Notes: generated by a model not told the origin, from the sequence alone. A stretch of DNA of 64,000 nucleotides from Castellaniella sp. MT123 (GCF_039614765.1 NZ_CP154879.1:930001-994000); one strand, 5' to 3'. Positions 19,485 to 28,669 are shown, counted from the stretch's first letter. Translations and numbers: made by a program.

Positions 19485-20334
19485 CCATAATCTTCACGAC
19501 CACGGGAAAGCCGATCACCAGAAAGGTGCAGGGAAAAATGCACAGCACCATCGGAAACAGCATCTTGACCGGTGCCTGAAGCGCCAGTGTCTCGGCACGC
19601 AGGAACCGGTCGCTGCGCTGCCGTTCAGCCTGCGCGCGCAGCAGCGGCCCCAAGGCCATGCCCAGGCGGTCGGCCTGCGCCAACGTCAACACCAGGCTAC
19701 TGACTCCGGGCAAATCCACCCAACCGGCCCACTGCGCGAGCCAACCCGGCCGATCGACCCCGGTGCGCTCCAGTGCGGCGGCTTCGCGCAGGCTCTCGCG
19801 CAGAGGGCCCGGCGGTGCATGCGATGCCACCTGGCGCAAGGCGGACGACAGGCTCAGGCCCGCCTCCACGCACAGGGTCATCAGATCCAGCATGAACGGC
19901 AGCTCGCGCATCATCCGCTGACGCCGCTCGGCAGCCCGCCGGCGCAGCACCTGATCCGGCCAGACGAAACCCAACCCCCCTCCCGCCAGCATCGCCAGCG
20001 CGACGAACCGGATTGCCAGGCCCGACATCACGGCACCACCACCAGCCAGGACGACACCGGCACCAGCTGCCAGCACGCGGGCGGCCAGCCAGCGCTCCGC
20101 AGTCCACTGCGCGGCCAACCCGGCGCGCGGCGCCCACTGCAGCAGATGGCTGCGCATCGACCAGGTGACGAACGGCAGGCACCAGGGTGCCAGGGCCAGC
20201 ACCCACGGCCACCAGAATGCCATCGGCGGCGACCGACGATCCGGCGCAAGGCTGGCCCAGGGAGAGCCCAGGATCCAGAAGGCCAGGCAGGCTGCCACGG
20301 CGGCAAGACAGGAACCCGTCCAGAACCAGAACAT
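19471..20334 (-). CDS. tadC: Tad pilus inner-membrane platform protein TadC (T2SSF family)
   Basis: This 287-residue inner-membrane protein has two N-terminal helices, a third near residue 95-125, a T2SSF cytoplasmic domain with RRAAERRQRMMRELPFMLDLM and CVEAGLSLSSALRQV, and C-terminal helices (MLFPMVLCIFPCTFLVIGFPVVVKI). With TadB it forms the platform on which the CpaF ATPase acts. I start at the ATG at 20334, preceded by GAGAGG; the frame remains open to 21003 but upstream residues are an antisense-like artefact. It lies 11 bases after tadB. Confidence 0.92.
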   Translation of the reverse strand: MFWFWTGSCLAAVAACLAFWILGSPWASLAPDRRSPPMAFWWPWVLALAPWCLPFVTWSMRSHLLQWAPRAGLAAQWTAERWLAARVLAAGAGVVLAGGGAVMSGLAIRFVALAMLAGGGLGFVWPDQVLRRRAAERRQRMMRELPFMLDLMTLCVEAGLSLSSALRQVASHAPPGPLRESLREAAALERTGVDRPGWLAQWAGWVDLPGVSSLVLTLAQADRLGMALGPLLRAQAERQRSDRFLRAETLALQAPVKMLFPMVLCIFPCTFLVIGFPVVVKIMDAGF

Positions 20335-20345
20335 GGCCGCCTCTC

Positions 20346-21194
20346 TCAGACTTCGATTGCCGCCACACGGCGGATCCAGACGATACCCAACCCTTCCAGC
20401 AGCAGGATGCCCGCCAGCACCAGCCAGCCATACCAGGTCCGCCACAACAAAGCCATGGCCTCGGGTTCCAGGCGACTGAGCACCACCATGAGCAGGATGG
20501 GCAATCCCGCCATGATGTGGCTTTGCATGCGCCCCTGGGCGGTCAGGGCGCGCACCCGGCCCAGCCAATGGTGGCGGGCCCGCAAGGTCTGTGCAATGCT
20601 CTCGAGCGTGTCGGCCAGGCTGCCACCGGCCTGGGCGGCGATGCCCAGCGCCGAGACGACCAGCCCGCAGGATTCGGTCGGCATGCGCTGGCGCAGCTGC
20701 CCCAGCGCATCCTGGAATCCCATGCCCAGCCGCTGCTCGCGCAGCATCAGGGCGAATTCCTGGGACAACGGTGGGCGCGACTGCGCCACGATATGCCGCA
20801 GAGCGGGCTGCAGGCCCGCTCCAGCCCGCAAGGCGCCGGCCAGCGCCTGCAGCAGATCCGGCAATTGCGCATCGAACTGACGCTCGCGGCGCTGACGCAT
20901 CCGCCGCAGTACCAGCGGCGGTGCCGCCAGCAACCCCAGAAGCACCGGCAGCACACCCCACCAACGCCCGACGACCCAGGCGGCCACCAGCAGCAGCCCG
21001 CACCCCAGCGCCAGCAGCGCGGGCCGCAACTGGGCCATGTCCAGAAACAGGAACGAGGCATCCAGCGTGCGTTGGGTCTCATCCTGAAGACGGTCTTCAT
21101 AACGCGCCCAGAGCCGCATCCCCCGATTCAGCAGCACCCAGGCACCTAATCCCGCACACAGGCCGATCAGCAGGATCAGGATGAACATCAGCAT
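20346..21194 (-). CDS. tadB: Tad pilus inner-membrane platform protein TadB (T2SSF family)
   Basis: This 282-residue protein has an N-terminal helix (about 3-24), paired helices near 60-95, a T2SSF domain with QFDAQLPDLLQALAGALRAGAGLQPAL and QAGGSLADTLESIA, and two C-terminal helices. It is the partner of TadC in the assembly platform. Its start overlaps the cpaF stop by seven bases. Two in-frame ATGs (21194 and 21188) compete as starts. Confidence 0.93.
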   Translation of the reverse strand: MLMFILILLIGLCAGLGAWVLLNRGMRLWARYEDRLQDETQRTLDASFLFLDMAQLRPALLALGCGLLLVAAWVVGRWWGVLPVLLGLLAAPPLVLRRMRQRRERQFDAQLPDLLQALAGALRAGAGLQPALRHIVAQSRPPLSQEFALMLREQRLGMGFQDALGQLRQRMPTESCGLVVSALGIAAQAGGSLADTLESIAQTLRARHHWLGRVRALTAQGRMQSHIMAGLPILLMVVLSRLEPEAMALLWRTWYGWLVLAGILLLEGLGIVWIRRVAAIEV

Positions 21195-22924
21195 GATGCC
21201 GGGTCCTGCGCGGGATCCGCCGCCAGCGCCGATCGCCCCTGGCGGACGGTTCGCCGGGAGAACAGCTGGATATCCAGCGCGGCTGGCCCGACAAAACCAT
21301 CCGGCAGCAGGCCGCAGCCGCTGAACACGGCCGGCGGCCCAGCCTGCCCGATGAAGAGATCCTGCAGCTGGATGCGACCGCTTTCGATACCGGTCACCTG
21401 GACGATGGCGCTGACCAGACGCCGGCCATCGGCAGCACGCACGAGCTGGACGATCACATCGATGCTCGCGGCGACATGTTCCCGCACGGCCACCAGGGGC
21501 AAATCCATGCCGGCCATCAGAATCATGGTTTCCAGCCGCCCCAGGGCATCCCGGGGACTGTTGGCATGCAGCGTGGTCAGGGAGCCCTCGTGCCCGGTGT
21601 TCATGGCCGCCAGCATGTCAAAGGCCTCGCCGCCCCGGCATTCCCCAACGACGATCCGGTCGGGACGCATCCGCAAGGCGTTACGCACCAGATCGCGGAT
21701 CTCCACGCGACCGCGCCCTTCGATGTTGGGTGGGCGGGCTTCCAGGCTGACCAGGTGGCCATGGTTCAGCCGCAATTCCGCCGCATCTTCGATGGTGATG
21801 ATGCGTTCACCGGCGGGGATGGCATTCGACAGGATGTTGAGCAGGCTGGTCTTGCCCGATCCAGTCCCGCCGGAGACGATCAGGTTTTTCCGATGCCGCA
21901 CGCAGTGCGTCAGGAATTCGGCCATGGGCTCGTCCAGTGCGCCGACGCCCAGCAGATCAGGCATGCCCAGCCGGCGCACGGGAAACTTGCGGATCGTCAG
22001 GCTTGCGCCGCGCAAAGCGATCGGCGCAATGACAGCATTGACCCGCGAACCATCCCGCAACCGCGCGTCCACCATCGGCGCGCTGTCATCGATCCGTCGT
22101 CCCAGCGGAGCGACGATCCGGTCGATGATGCCCAGCACCGCCTGCTCGCTGCTGAAGCTGGCGGCATCCCGGGTCAGACGCCCTGCCCGTTCGACAAAGA
22201 TCTCGTCATGGCGGTTGACCATGATCTCCGTGACCCCCGGATCGGCCAGCAACGGCTCGAGCGGCCCCAGTCCGACGGCCTCGTCTACCAGTTCCCGCAC
22301 CAGGCTTTCCCGGTCGATGTCGGACGGCAGGCCGGGATCCGCCGCAATCAGCTCGCGCAACACGCGGCTGGCTTCCGCCCGCAAGGCGGCATCGCTCATC
22401 CCGCCGATGTCGCGCCGCCGCAGCTGCAAGGCGGCGATCAGGCCCTCATGCAGGCGGCGTCGGTGGACGAGCCATGCCGGACTCGGCGACGCCAGGCAGA
22501 CTTCCCTCAGCTGCAAGGCAGGCGCCTGCTGCCTCGATGCATCGCCAACCGCGTCATCGTCGGAAAATGCGGGTTGCGTGGTATCCGGAACCGGAGACGG
22601 CTGCGGCCCATCGGGACGGCTATCGGGCAATGAAGGCCGGCGTACGTGGATCAGGCAAGGGCCGATGACCAGATCGTCGCCTGGACCCAGCGGGCCATAG
22701 GAGGCGACCCGGACGCCATTGACCGTCGAGCCGAAGATCGACCCGCCATCCTCGAGCCAGAGGTCGTTGTCGCGCACCAGCAGGCGGGCGTGGTGCCGCG
22801 CCACGCGCCACGTCTTCAGCACCAGTCCGCAGTCCGGATCGCGGCCGATCAGCAGCGGCAGGGTATGCGACTGACAGAAACATCGACCATCCTCGAAAGT
22901 CAGTTCAAGCTCAACGTCACTCAT
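21188..22924 (-). CDS. cpaF: Tad secretion ATPase TadA/CpaF with N-terminal FHA domain
   Basis: This 578-residue protein is an FHA domain (about 1-95, with LIGRDPDCGLVL and a VARHHARLL segment) joined through a roughly 50-residue linker to a CpaF-type type II/IV secretion ATPase. The ATPase has Walker A GGTGSGKT (352-359), the Asp box ITIEDAAELRL, Walker B IVVGECRGGEAFDML and the His box TGHEGSLTTLHANS. CpaF powers Flp pilus assembly at the inner-membrane face. The FHA part implies control by phosphothreonine-containing partners. FHA positions where homologues have Ser carry Ala (VARHH), so phosphopeptide binding is uncertain. Confidence 0.93.
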   Translation of the reverse strand: MSDVELELTFEDGRCFCQSHTLPLLIGRDPDCGLVLKTWRVARHHARLLVRDNDLWLEDGGSIFGSTVNGVRVASYGPLGPGDDLVIGPCLIHVRRPSLPDSRPDGPQPSPVPDTTQPAFSDDDAVGDASRQQAPALQLREVCLASPSPAWLVHRRRLHEGLIAALQLRRRDIGGMSDAALRAEASRVLRELIAADPGLPSDIDRESLVRELVDEAVGLGPLEPLLADPGVTEIMVNRHDEIFVERAGRLTRDAASFSSEQAVLGIIDRIVAPLGRRIDDSAPMVDARLRDGSRVNAVIAPIALRGASLTIRKFPVRRLGMPDLLGVGALDEPMAEFLTHCVRHRKNLIVSGGTGSGKTSLLNILSNAIPAGERIITIEDAAELRLNHGHLVSLEARPPNIEGRGRVEIRDLVRNALRMRPDRIVVGECRGGEAFDMLAAMNTGHEGSLTTLHANSPRDALGRLETMILMAGMDLPLVAVREHVAASIDVIVQLVRAADGRRLVSAIVQVTGIESGRIQLQDLFIGQAGPPAVFSGCGLLPDGFVGPAALDIQLFSRRTVRQGRSALAADPAQDPASC

Positions 22925-22940
22925 GGGTTGTCTCCAGTGT

Positions 22941-24395
22941 TCAATGGGCGCCCTGCCATTGGGATCCGGGTCCGATGACGCGGGGATCCCAGCCCGGTGC
23001 CGGCGCGTCCGTCGGGTGCCGCGGCTGGTTCCGGATGGGATTGATGAGGGCGGGCGGCGAGGGAAATGCCTGCCTCAGCACAGCCGCCGCACGCCCGATC
23101 CGGGTGCGGACATCCGGGTGATCGGCTGTCACCAGCTGCGGCGTGACCAGAATGGCCAGTTCGGTCTCATTGCGCTGGAAGCGGCTGGAACGGAACAACG
23201 CGCCCAGGATGGGCAGCGAGCCCAGGCCAGGCACCCGGTCGATGTTGTCGGCCGTGTCCCGCGACAGGAAACCGGCCAGCACCAGCGTCTGGCCGGAGCG
23301 GACATTGAATTCAGTCGCCGTGCGACGGGTCTTGAGAGAAGGGCCACCCGGAACCGACAGAGCCGTGTCCACTGAACTGACCTCGACTTCGATGCGCGAA
23401 CGCACGGCGCCGTTGCGCTCGACCGAAGGCGTGATCCGCAATGACACCCCGTAAGGTTTGAACGCGGTCTGCGTATTGCCGTTGCGATCCACCGTGCTGT
23501 AGGGAACCTCGCCCCCGGCAAGAAATTCCGCGGTGGCCCCGCTTCGCGCCAGCAGTTGCGGTTGCGCCAGCACCACGGCGCGCCCTTCCTGGGCCAGCAG
23601 GTTGATCTGCGCCGACAGCAGCGCATTGATGCCGAAGTAGCCCGCGGCCGGCGCAGCCGGAAACACCAGGGGCAGCACAGTCTCGCCGGGGCGGTCCGCG
23701 AAGCGGCGTGATCCGCCGTCCCAGCCCAGGCCGGCATTGAGGCCCCCGGCGCTTTGGGGATTCCAGCGCAAGCCGAGTTCCCGCAACAGCGTCTTGGGTA
23801 CCTCGACCACCTGCACGTCCAGCAGCACCATCTGGTCCCAGCCCACCGTCCCGGTGAAATCCAGCAATTGCGGATAGCGCCGCCCCAATTCGGCCAGGCG
23901 CTGCCGGTCCCCGTCCGACAGGTCATCGCCTTCGATCAGGAGCTTGTCACCCAGCGCCGTGATGCGCGCGCCCGGTATCCGTTCCAGAACCGCACGCAGT
24001 TCGTCCTGAAGCTGCCGGGCGCCTTCAGGCGCGACCTCGACCGAATAGCGATGGATCCGGCCATCCGCAGTCCAGGCATGCAGAGTGCTGAAACCCGGCT
24101 TGCGGGCGAAAACAATGACTTCTCGATCGTCCGTGCTGACCGCGTTGACGATCTTGCCGTCGCCTACCGCCACCCGGGCAACCCCGGGTATGCCAAGGAC
24201 CCGGACTTCACCGACCTGCAGTGAAATCAGCGTATCGGCATCTTTGTCCGCGCCCTTACCCACGGCTTCAACGCCGGTCGGTACCAGCAACAGGCCCACC
24301 ACCAGCCCCGTCAGAACGAGGCGGCCCAGCCGCATGGGCAGCCGCCGGGAGACACGGCGCCGACCCATATCATCACGGCGATAGAGACGGATCAT
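22941..24395 (-). CDS. cpaC: Tad secretin CpaC/RcpA
   Basis: This 484-residue protein is the outer-membrane channel of the Tad apparatus. It has a signal peptide (LVLTGLVVGLLLVPTGVEA, ending near residue 44), a pilus-formation N-domain with LQVGEVRVLGIPGVARVAVGD, a BON-like segment, and the secretin core. Core motifs include VLLDVQVVEVPK and VVLAQPQLLARSGATAEFLAGGE, with the C-terminal secretin signature VPGLGSLPILGALFRSSRFQ. It overlaps cpaB by four bases (ATGA). No pilotin or CpaD/TadD gene is adjacent. Confidence 0.93.
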   Translation of the reverse strand: MIRLYRRDDMGRRRVSRRLPMRLGRLVLTGLVVGLLLVPTGVEAVGKGADKDADTLISLQVGEVRVLGIPGVARVAVGDGKIVNAVSTDDREVIVFARKPGFSTLHAWTADGRIHRYSVEVAPEGARQLQDELRAVLERIPGARITALGDKLLIEGDDLSDGDRQRLAELGRRYPQLLDFTGTVGWDQMVLLDVQVVEVPKTLLRELGLRWNPQSAGGLNAGLGWDGGSRRFADRPGETVLPLVFPAAPAAGYFGINALLSAQINLLAQEGRAVVLAQPQLLARSGATAEFLAGGEVPYSTVDRNGNTQTAFKPYGVSLRITPSVERNGAVRSRIEVEVSSVDTALSVPGGPSLKTRRTATEFNVRSGQTLVLAGFLSRDTADNIDRVPGLGSLPILGALFRSSRFQRNETELAILVTPQLVTADHPDVRTRIGRAAAVLRQAFPSPPALINPIRNQPRHPTDAPAPGWDPRVIGPGSQWQGAH

Positions 24396-25438
24396 GGGGA
24401 AGGCTCCTGTGCGGGAAATGAAGAATCCGGATCGGGCATCACGGGCAGCGGCCCCTGGATGCCATCGGTGTCATCCGCCGCCCCTTGCGCTTGGCGGGCG
24501 AGCCAGACGGAATCCGGACCTTCGGATCCGGACGTCATGCCCATGCGCCGCCAGGCGCTGCTCAGCGCCTGGCCTGCCGGCATGTCAAACCACCCTGTCC
24601 CCGGCCGGGAACGCAAGCCCCCCGGCAGAGCCCAGGCTGGCAACCCGTGCGCGGTCGACGTGCCATACAGGATGACGGCCTTGCGGACAGGAGCCGCCGG
24701 TGCCGCGCCCACACCCAGCAAGGCGGCCAGATCCCCACGAGCCGCCCGGCGGTCCGCCTGGGCATCCTCGGGATGGCGCAGGATGGCGGTCAGGGTGCCC
24801 GCCTGACGGGCCGCCACCAGCTTCACGACATCGTCGGGCGCGGCGTCCAGTGTGACGGTCGAATAGGACTGATCCTCGCCCCCGGACTCTCCGGACCGGG
24901 TTTCCCGCCCGGTGGCAAGCACCAGAACACCCTGCAGCAACGGGGCCGTCAGGCGTTTGCGTTGATGGTCGAACGACACGTACAGGTCGATCAGATCCCC
25001 CGGCTGCAGGAGCCCGGACAAGGAATTGACCTGATCGACCGGCAGGGTGATGGCGCGCCGGCCCGGCGCCAGATGAGCCGAAAAGGCTGGCTGGGGGTGC
25101 GAGGCATGAATCGGCAAAATCGCATCCCCCGCCACCAGCGCCACGGTGAGTACCCTGCCCTCCAGATCCCCATAGCGGGCGGGTGGCAGGGTATCGCGCC
25201 CGACCCAATGGGCGGGGAAGCTGCGTAGGGCCAGATCGTCCGACGTCAGACGGGTACCGGCCGGCAGATCTCGCGCCGCGACAATGCGTTCGACCATGGG
25301 CAACCGGGCCTGGTCCTCGATCTGGCGGACGCGCTCGCGCACGTGCAGCGCCAGCGCGCCTGCCGCCAGGGCGCCGATGCCCAGGGCAAGCGCGCCCAGG
25401 ATCGCGGCCCGGGGAAGCCGTGGGACAGGCACTTTCAT
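24392..25438 (-). CDS. cpaB: Tad assembly protein CpaB/RcpC
   Basis: This 348-residue protein has one N-terminal membrane helix (about 10-30), a SAF domain with VERIVAARDLPAGTRLTSDDLALR (about 48-110), and an RcpC-type beta domain with RRAITLPVDQVNSLSGLLQPGDLIDLY. CpaB stabilises the secretin and periplasmic part of Tad systems. The ATG at 25438 has AAGGAG five bases upstream; the longer open frame to 25639 lies over the previous gene and is not used. It is joined to its neighbours on both sides by ATGA overlaps. Confidence 0.92.
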   Translation of the reverse strand: MKVPVPRLPRAAILGALALGIGALAAGALALHVRERVRQIEDQARLPMVERIVAARDLPAGTRLTSDDLALRSFPAHWVGRDTLPPARYGDLEGRVLTVALVAGDAILPIHASHPQPAFSAHLAPGRRAITLPVDQVNSLSGLLQPGDLIDLYVSFDHQRKRLTAPLLQGVLVLATGRETRSGESGGEDQSYSTVTLDAAPDDVVKLVAARQAGTLTAILRHPEDAQADRRAARGDLAALLGVGAAPAAPVRKAVILYGTSTAHGLPAWALPGGLRSRPGTGWFDMPAGQALSSAWRRMGMTSGSEGPDSVWLARQAQGAADDTDGIQGPLPVMPDPDSSFPAQEPSP

Positions 25439-26202
25439 GGCGACTCCTTGGGACGATGCCAGAACGTCACGCCGACCGAAGCCGATCGCGGCACCAGGTG
25501 CACGGATAACTGACCATGGCGCCGATGACGCCACTGCACGGGAAACCCAGTTCCGGACTCTCGCGCCGATTCGGGCTGCGGATCTTGACCGCTGGCCGGG
25601 AAGGCCACGTTCGACGAAACGGCATCGGCCGGCAGCCACTGATCAGCCAGCAGATTCCGCCGTACCACAGCGGCCACCCGGCTCAGAGTCCCATGACAAT
25701 CGAAGGTGGTGAGCATGACCGGTACGGGTTCGCCGCGGGTCGCCACACTCAGTACCGGCCGAGATCCGGCGGGCACGAAACGCACGGGATCGAATCCCGG
25801 ACTGGTCGGTGCCTGGGGCACGAGGCTGGAAACCAGACCATCCGTGCCCCGCGCTGCGGGCCGCAGCTGCGCCAGCCAGTGCTGTCCGGCCTCCCCGCCG
25901 GACAGCAGCAGCGTCGTGCCTGACCATTGCAGCCGTGACAGCCGCCGCCCACCGGCCACCACCAGCCGCCGCGCGGCTTCGCCAGGCGGCAGCCCGGCCT
26001 GAAAGCGCCGCAGCGACACCCTGGCGCCCGGCAGCTCGAAAGACTGTGTCGCCCCCCAGGTCCAGTGTCCGCCGCCGAGCGCACGTGCCGGATCCCAGTC
26101 GGGTGAGGCCACCGCAACCGATGCGGTGCTCGACACCAGCGCCGCCACCAGGACGCCACATCGGCTGGCCGCCTTCAGATGCGTTGATGTCCCAGTTCTC
26201 AT
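25435..26202 (-). CDS. Uncharacterised secreted protein of the tad operon
   Basis: I do not recognise this 255-residue protein. It has an N-terminal signal-peptide-like stretch (CGVLVAALVSSTASVAVASP, cleavage near residue 33) and no other membrane helix. The mature part is rich in tryptophan, arginine and serine and probably beta-structured, with a single mature cysteine (TTFDCHGTL). The ATG at 26202 has GGAGG at ideal spacing. It overlaps cpaB and the upstream TadE-like gene by four bases each, so it is firmly part of the operon. A periplasmic accessory or minor pilus component is the simplest guess. Confidence 0.75.
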   Translation of the reverse strand: MRTGTSTHLKAASRCGVLVAALVSSTASVAVASPDWDPARALGGGHWTWGATQSFELPGARVSLRRFQAGLPPGEAARRLVVAGGRRLSRLQWSGTTLLLSGGEAGQHWLAQLRPAARGTDGLVSSLVPQAPTSPGFDPVRFVPAGSRPVLSVATRGEPVPVMLTTFDCHGTLSRVAAVVRRNLLADQWLPADAVSSNVAFPASGQDPQPESARESGTGFPVQWRHRRHGQLSVHLVPRSASVGVTFWHRPKESP

Positions 26203-26972
26203 GGCGACCTCCAGGGATTCAAATGCCGTGCCGGAACCCGTCCAGCCCAGGGGGTCAGCCAGTCCCATGACGGCCGGGATCGTCCCCAGGCCTCATCCAC
26301 ACCCTGCAGGCGCTGATCAATCCGCTGGCCGGCCTCGTGGGAGGCGCCGGCCAGGCCGGACCAGGCTCGGTGACTTTCCCCCAGCGTGGCCTGGACCGCC
26401 ATGTCTCCCGACGCCGCGCCCGAACCGCGCAGGATCGCCGTATGGCGTTGCAAGGACACAGCCAGTCGATCGAAGTCGGACAAGCGGCTTTGCGTTTGCG
26501 CCTGACCCTGCGTGCGCGCCCCGACCCGAGCGAGCCAGACGGCATCCTCGCCCAGCTTCAATTCCTGGCGCAGGCTGGCCGCGTCCGGCACGGGATCGCC
26601 GGGCTCGGACGCTGGCCTCTTGGCCGACGCATCCAGATTGAGCACCGCCCCCGCCGGCAATAACGGATCCCCCCGCCGGCTCCGCCAGACGTGACCGGAT
26701 CCCTGCATATGCCCGGAGACCTGTGCCGACAGATCCGGCAAGGCCATCTCCTGATACGCATAGGCAAAGGCCGCACGGCGACTGGCGTTGGACAGCTGAA
26801 GGCCGGCATCCTGCACGCGCCCCAGCCAGGCAATCCCCACCCAGAGGCTGCCCAACACGCCCAGCACCACCAACGCCTCGGCCAGCGCCTGGCCGTCCTG
26901 CCCGGTCGCCGGACACGGCTCTGGCAAGCATCCGCCCGGCGGCATCGACCTGATCTCTGGATATCCCGTCAT
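26199..26972 (-). CDS. TadE-like pseudopilin-type protein
   Basis: This 257-residue protein has a TadE-like N-terminal pattern: a short basic leader, the motif GQDGQALAEALVVLGVLGSLW with a conserved glutamate five residues after the glycine, one membrane helix (about 30-50), and a soluble domain. Such proteins are processed by a prepilin peptidase and act as minor pilins or assembly factors. I start at the ATG at 26972, one base after the preceding stop; upstream frame is not used. The soluble part has no recognised domain. Confidence 0.75.
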   Translation of the reverse strand: MTGYPEIRSMPPGGCLPEPCPATGQDGQALAEALVVLGVLGSLWVGIAWLGRVQDAGLQLSNASRRAAFAYAYQEMALPDLSAQVSGHMQGSGHVWRSRRGDPLLPAGAVLNLDASAKRPASEPGDPVPDAASLRQELKLGEDAVWLARVGARTQGQAQTQSRLSDFDRLAVSLQRHTAILRGSGAASGDMAVQATLGESHRAWSGLAGASHEAGQRIDQRLQGVDEAWGRSRPSWDWLTPWAGRVPARHLNPWRSP

Positions 26973-26973
26973 G

Positions 26974-28305
26974 TCAGTCTCCGGGCAGCACGGCCAGTGG
27001 CGCCGCCAGCCGCGCATGCCAGTACGGGTGGAAAAGATTGGGCGCCTCGTCCAGGCCGTCCGTGCGCCGCTCCGGCCGGGAGAACAGACTTTCCGCCGCA
27101 CTCCGTGCCCTGATCCGCTGACCGTCGGCGCCAGTCAGGTCCAGTTCAACGACGAAACTGGATGCCGCCTGATCCCCCATGGCCGGCGTCACATCCGGAT
27201 AGCCGGCCAGCCCCCGCGACTGCCATGTCTGCCGGTCCCGCATCGCATACGACTCGGCCAGTGGATTGGCCTGGCCACCCACCAGATCCCAGCCGGCCGA
27301 CGATCGCACCCAACGCCAGAAATCCTGTTCGGAAAAGTCCGGAGGTGCCCCTTCCACCTGGTCCGCACTGGCGGCCTGCCCGGGCTGTGCGGGCATCCAC
27401 GCCCATCCCATGGCATATTCGCGGTAGTAGCAGCCGATCCATTGGTTGGAGCGCACGGCATGAAAGGATTCGGTATCCCCCGCTTGCCAACGCCCCGACT
27501 CATCCAGCACGGTTGTTCCCCGGCGGCGCAGCTCGTGACGCATGCCAGGACAGCGCGGTTCGACCATCCAGGCATTGCGCGCCGTGTAATTTCTGGGTTC
27601 CAGAAACGGGTACAGGCGCGCCACGTCACGAACCAGGGAAAACAGCGCCGCATCCGGAACGTGCCATCGAAGCAGCGCCGACCAGCGATCGGCCGACACG
27701 ACGGGTTGCAGTTCCCCTGCGGAACGTTCAGGGTAATGCGCGGCAAGCACGGCGCGCATCGCATTCAGACGGGCCTGCGGCAGCCCCCGGATGAGGGTAT
27801 CGGAGAGATCCCGCAGGGCGCCGTGGATGAAGGACTCGTGCGCGACGAACGCGCGCCCCAGTTCACCGGTGCTGCCTGCCTGCATCCGCAAACCGACGGC
27901 GGTGGACGCCGCGAGGTAGGCCCTGCCCTGATCCGCGCCAAACAGCATGCCGATCAGATATGCGGGCGGATTGCCCTGCGCCAGACGCTCCGCCTGCGTC
28001 CCGCCGTAGTGCGCCCAGCTGCCCAGGGTCAGCAGGTGGGCCATGGCCAGCTGATGCGCCAGCTGAGCGCGATTCAGGTAGGACAGGAAATTCAGCGTCC
28101 GCGCCTGCGTCAGCGCGCCGCTGTAGGCAGCCGCGTCCAGGCCATGCACCAGGCGGGTCTTGGCGGCCAGCACCTGACCCGTTGCAAAATAGCGCATCCA
28201 CGCCAACCCCAGCAGCGCGACCAGCAGCATGCCGAAGACCAGCACCTGGCCCTGCTGCGAACGCCGGCTGTGGATGGCTGCCACGTCATTGCCCCGCGGC
28301 TGCAT
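26974..28305 (-). CDS. TadG-like pilus-assembly protein
   Basis: This 443-residue protein begins with RRSQQGQVLVFGMLLVALLGLAW, a TadE/TadG-type N-terminus with a single membrane helix (about 18-37). A large periplasmic region follows with AAKTRLVHGLDAAAYSGALTQAR, typical of Tad proteins carrying the TadG N-terminal motif. It has no von Willebrand A domain, unlike classical TadG. The ATG at 28305 overlaps the small pilin gene by 20 bases and has a weak ribosome-binding site; a GTG seven codons downstream, with GGGG upstream, is an alternative. Confidence 0.78.
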   Translation of the reverse strand: MQPRGNDVAAIHSRRSQQGQVLVFGMLLVALLGLAWMRYFATGQVLAAKTRLVHGLDAAAYSGALTQARTLNFLSYLNRAQLAHQLAMAHLLTLGSWAHYGGTQAERLAQGNPPAYLIGMLFGADQGRAYLAASTAVGLRMQAGSTGELGRAFVAHESFIHGALRDLSDTLIRGLPQARLNAMRAVLAAHYPERSAGELQPVVSADRWSALLRWHVPDAALFSLVRDVARLYPFLEPRNYTARNAWMVEPRCPGMRHELRRRGTTVLDESGRWQAGDTESFHAVRSNQWIGCYYREYAMGWAWMPAQPGQAASADQVEGAPPDFSEQDFWRWVRSSAGWDLVGGQANPLAESYAMRDRQTWQSRGLAGYPDVTPAMGDQAASSFVVELDLTGADGQRIRARSAAESLFSRPERRTDGLDEAPNLFHPYWHARLAAPLAVLPGD

Positions 28306-28588
28306 TGCCGGTGAACGACTTCAGGGTCTTGGCAGCGGCCTGAGCGGCCGCGGAATCGGCCGAGGCCTGGGCCGCCCGGGACTGTTCACTGCCGTCCTCG
28401 CCAGCGATCTCGCGGGCCATGGCAGCCGTCTGCGCCCGGATCACCTGACCGAATAATTGATAGACGGCAATGGCGGCCACGGCCACCAGGGCCACCACGA
28501 TGATGTATTCGACCATCGCCTGGCCACGCTGACGGTCGGCGCGCCGTGGCAAGGTAAAACGCGGGGGGACACGATGGGATACGGGCAT
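28286..28588 (-). CDS. Flp/TadE-type small prepilin-like protein, first gene of the tad operon
   Basis: This 100-residue protein has a roughly 23-residue basic leader, then the likely prepilin cleavage site RQRG/QAMVEY with glutamate at +5, a hydrophobic helix (IIVVALVAVAAIAVYQLFG), and an alanine-rich charged tail. It could be the structural pilin or a minor pilin; canonical Flp pilins are shorter with a different helix sequence. The ATG at 28588 has GGAG five bases upstream. It is the most 5' gene of the ten-gene minus-strand Tad cluster. No tadV/cpaA prepilin peptidase is in the window. Confidence 0.78.
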   Translation of the reverse strand: MPVSHRVPPRFTLPRRADRQRGQAMVEYIIVVALVAVAAIAVYQLFGQVIRAQTAAMAREIAGEDGSEQSRAAQASADSAAAQAAAKTLKSFTGNAAAGQ

Positions 28589-28669
28589 GGCGGACTCCGG
28601 GAAGGCAGGACTGGCACCCAGTGTGCCGCGCCCCGCCAAGCCCGCCTATTCGCACTTTCCGTCGTGGAT

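Noticed and set aside
19201-20880. A 559-codon plus-strand frame over tadC/tadB
   Set aside because: Antisense shadow; translation is a glutamine/proline/arginine-rich mix without domains.
20335-21003. Extension of tadC upstream into tadB
   Set aside because: Residues are out-of-frame tadB sequence; the ATG at 20334 has a good ribosome-binding site and the correct length.
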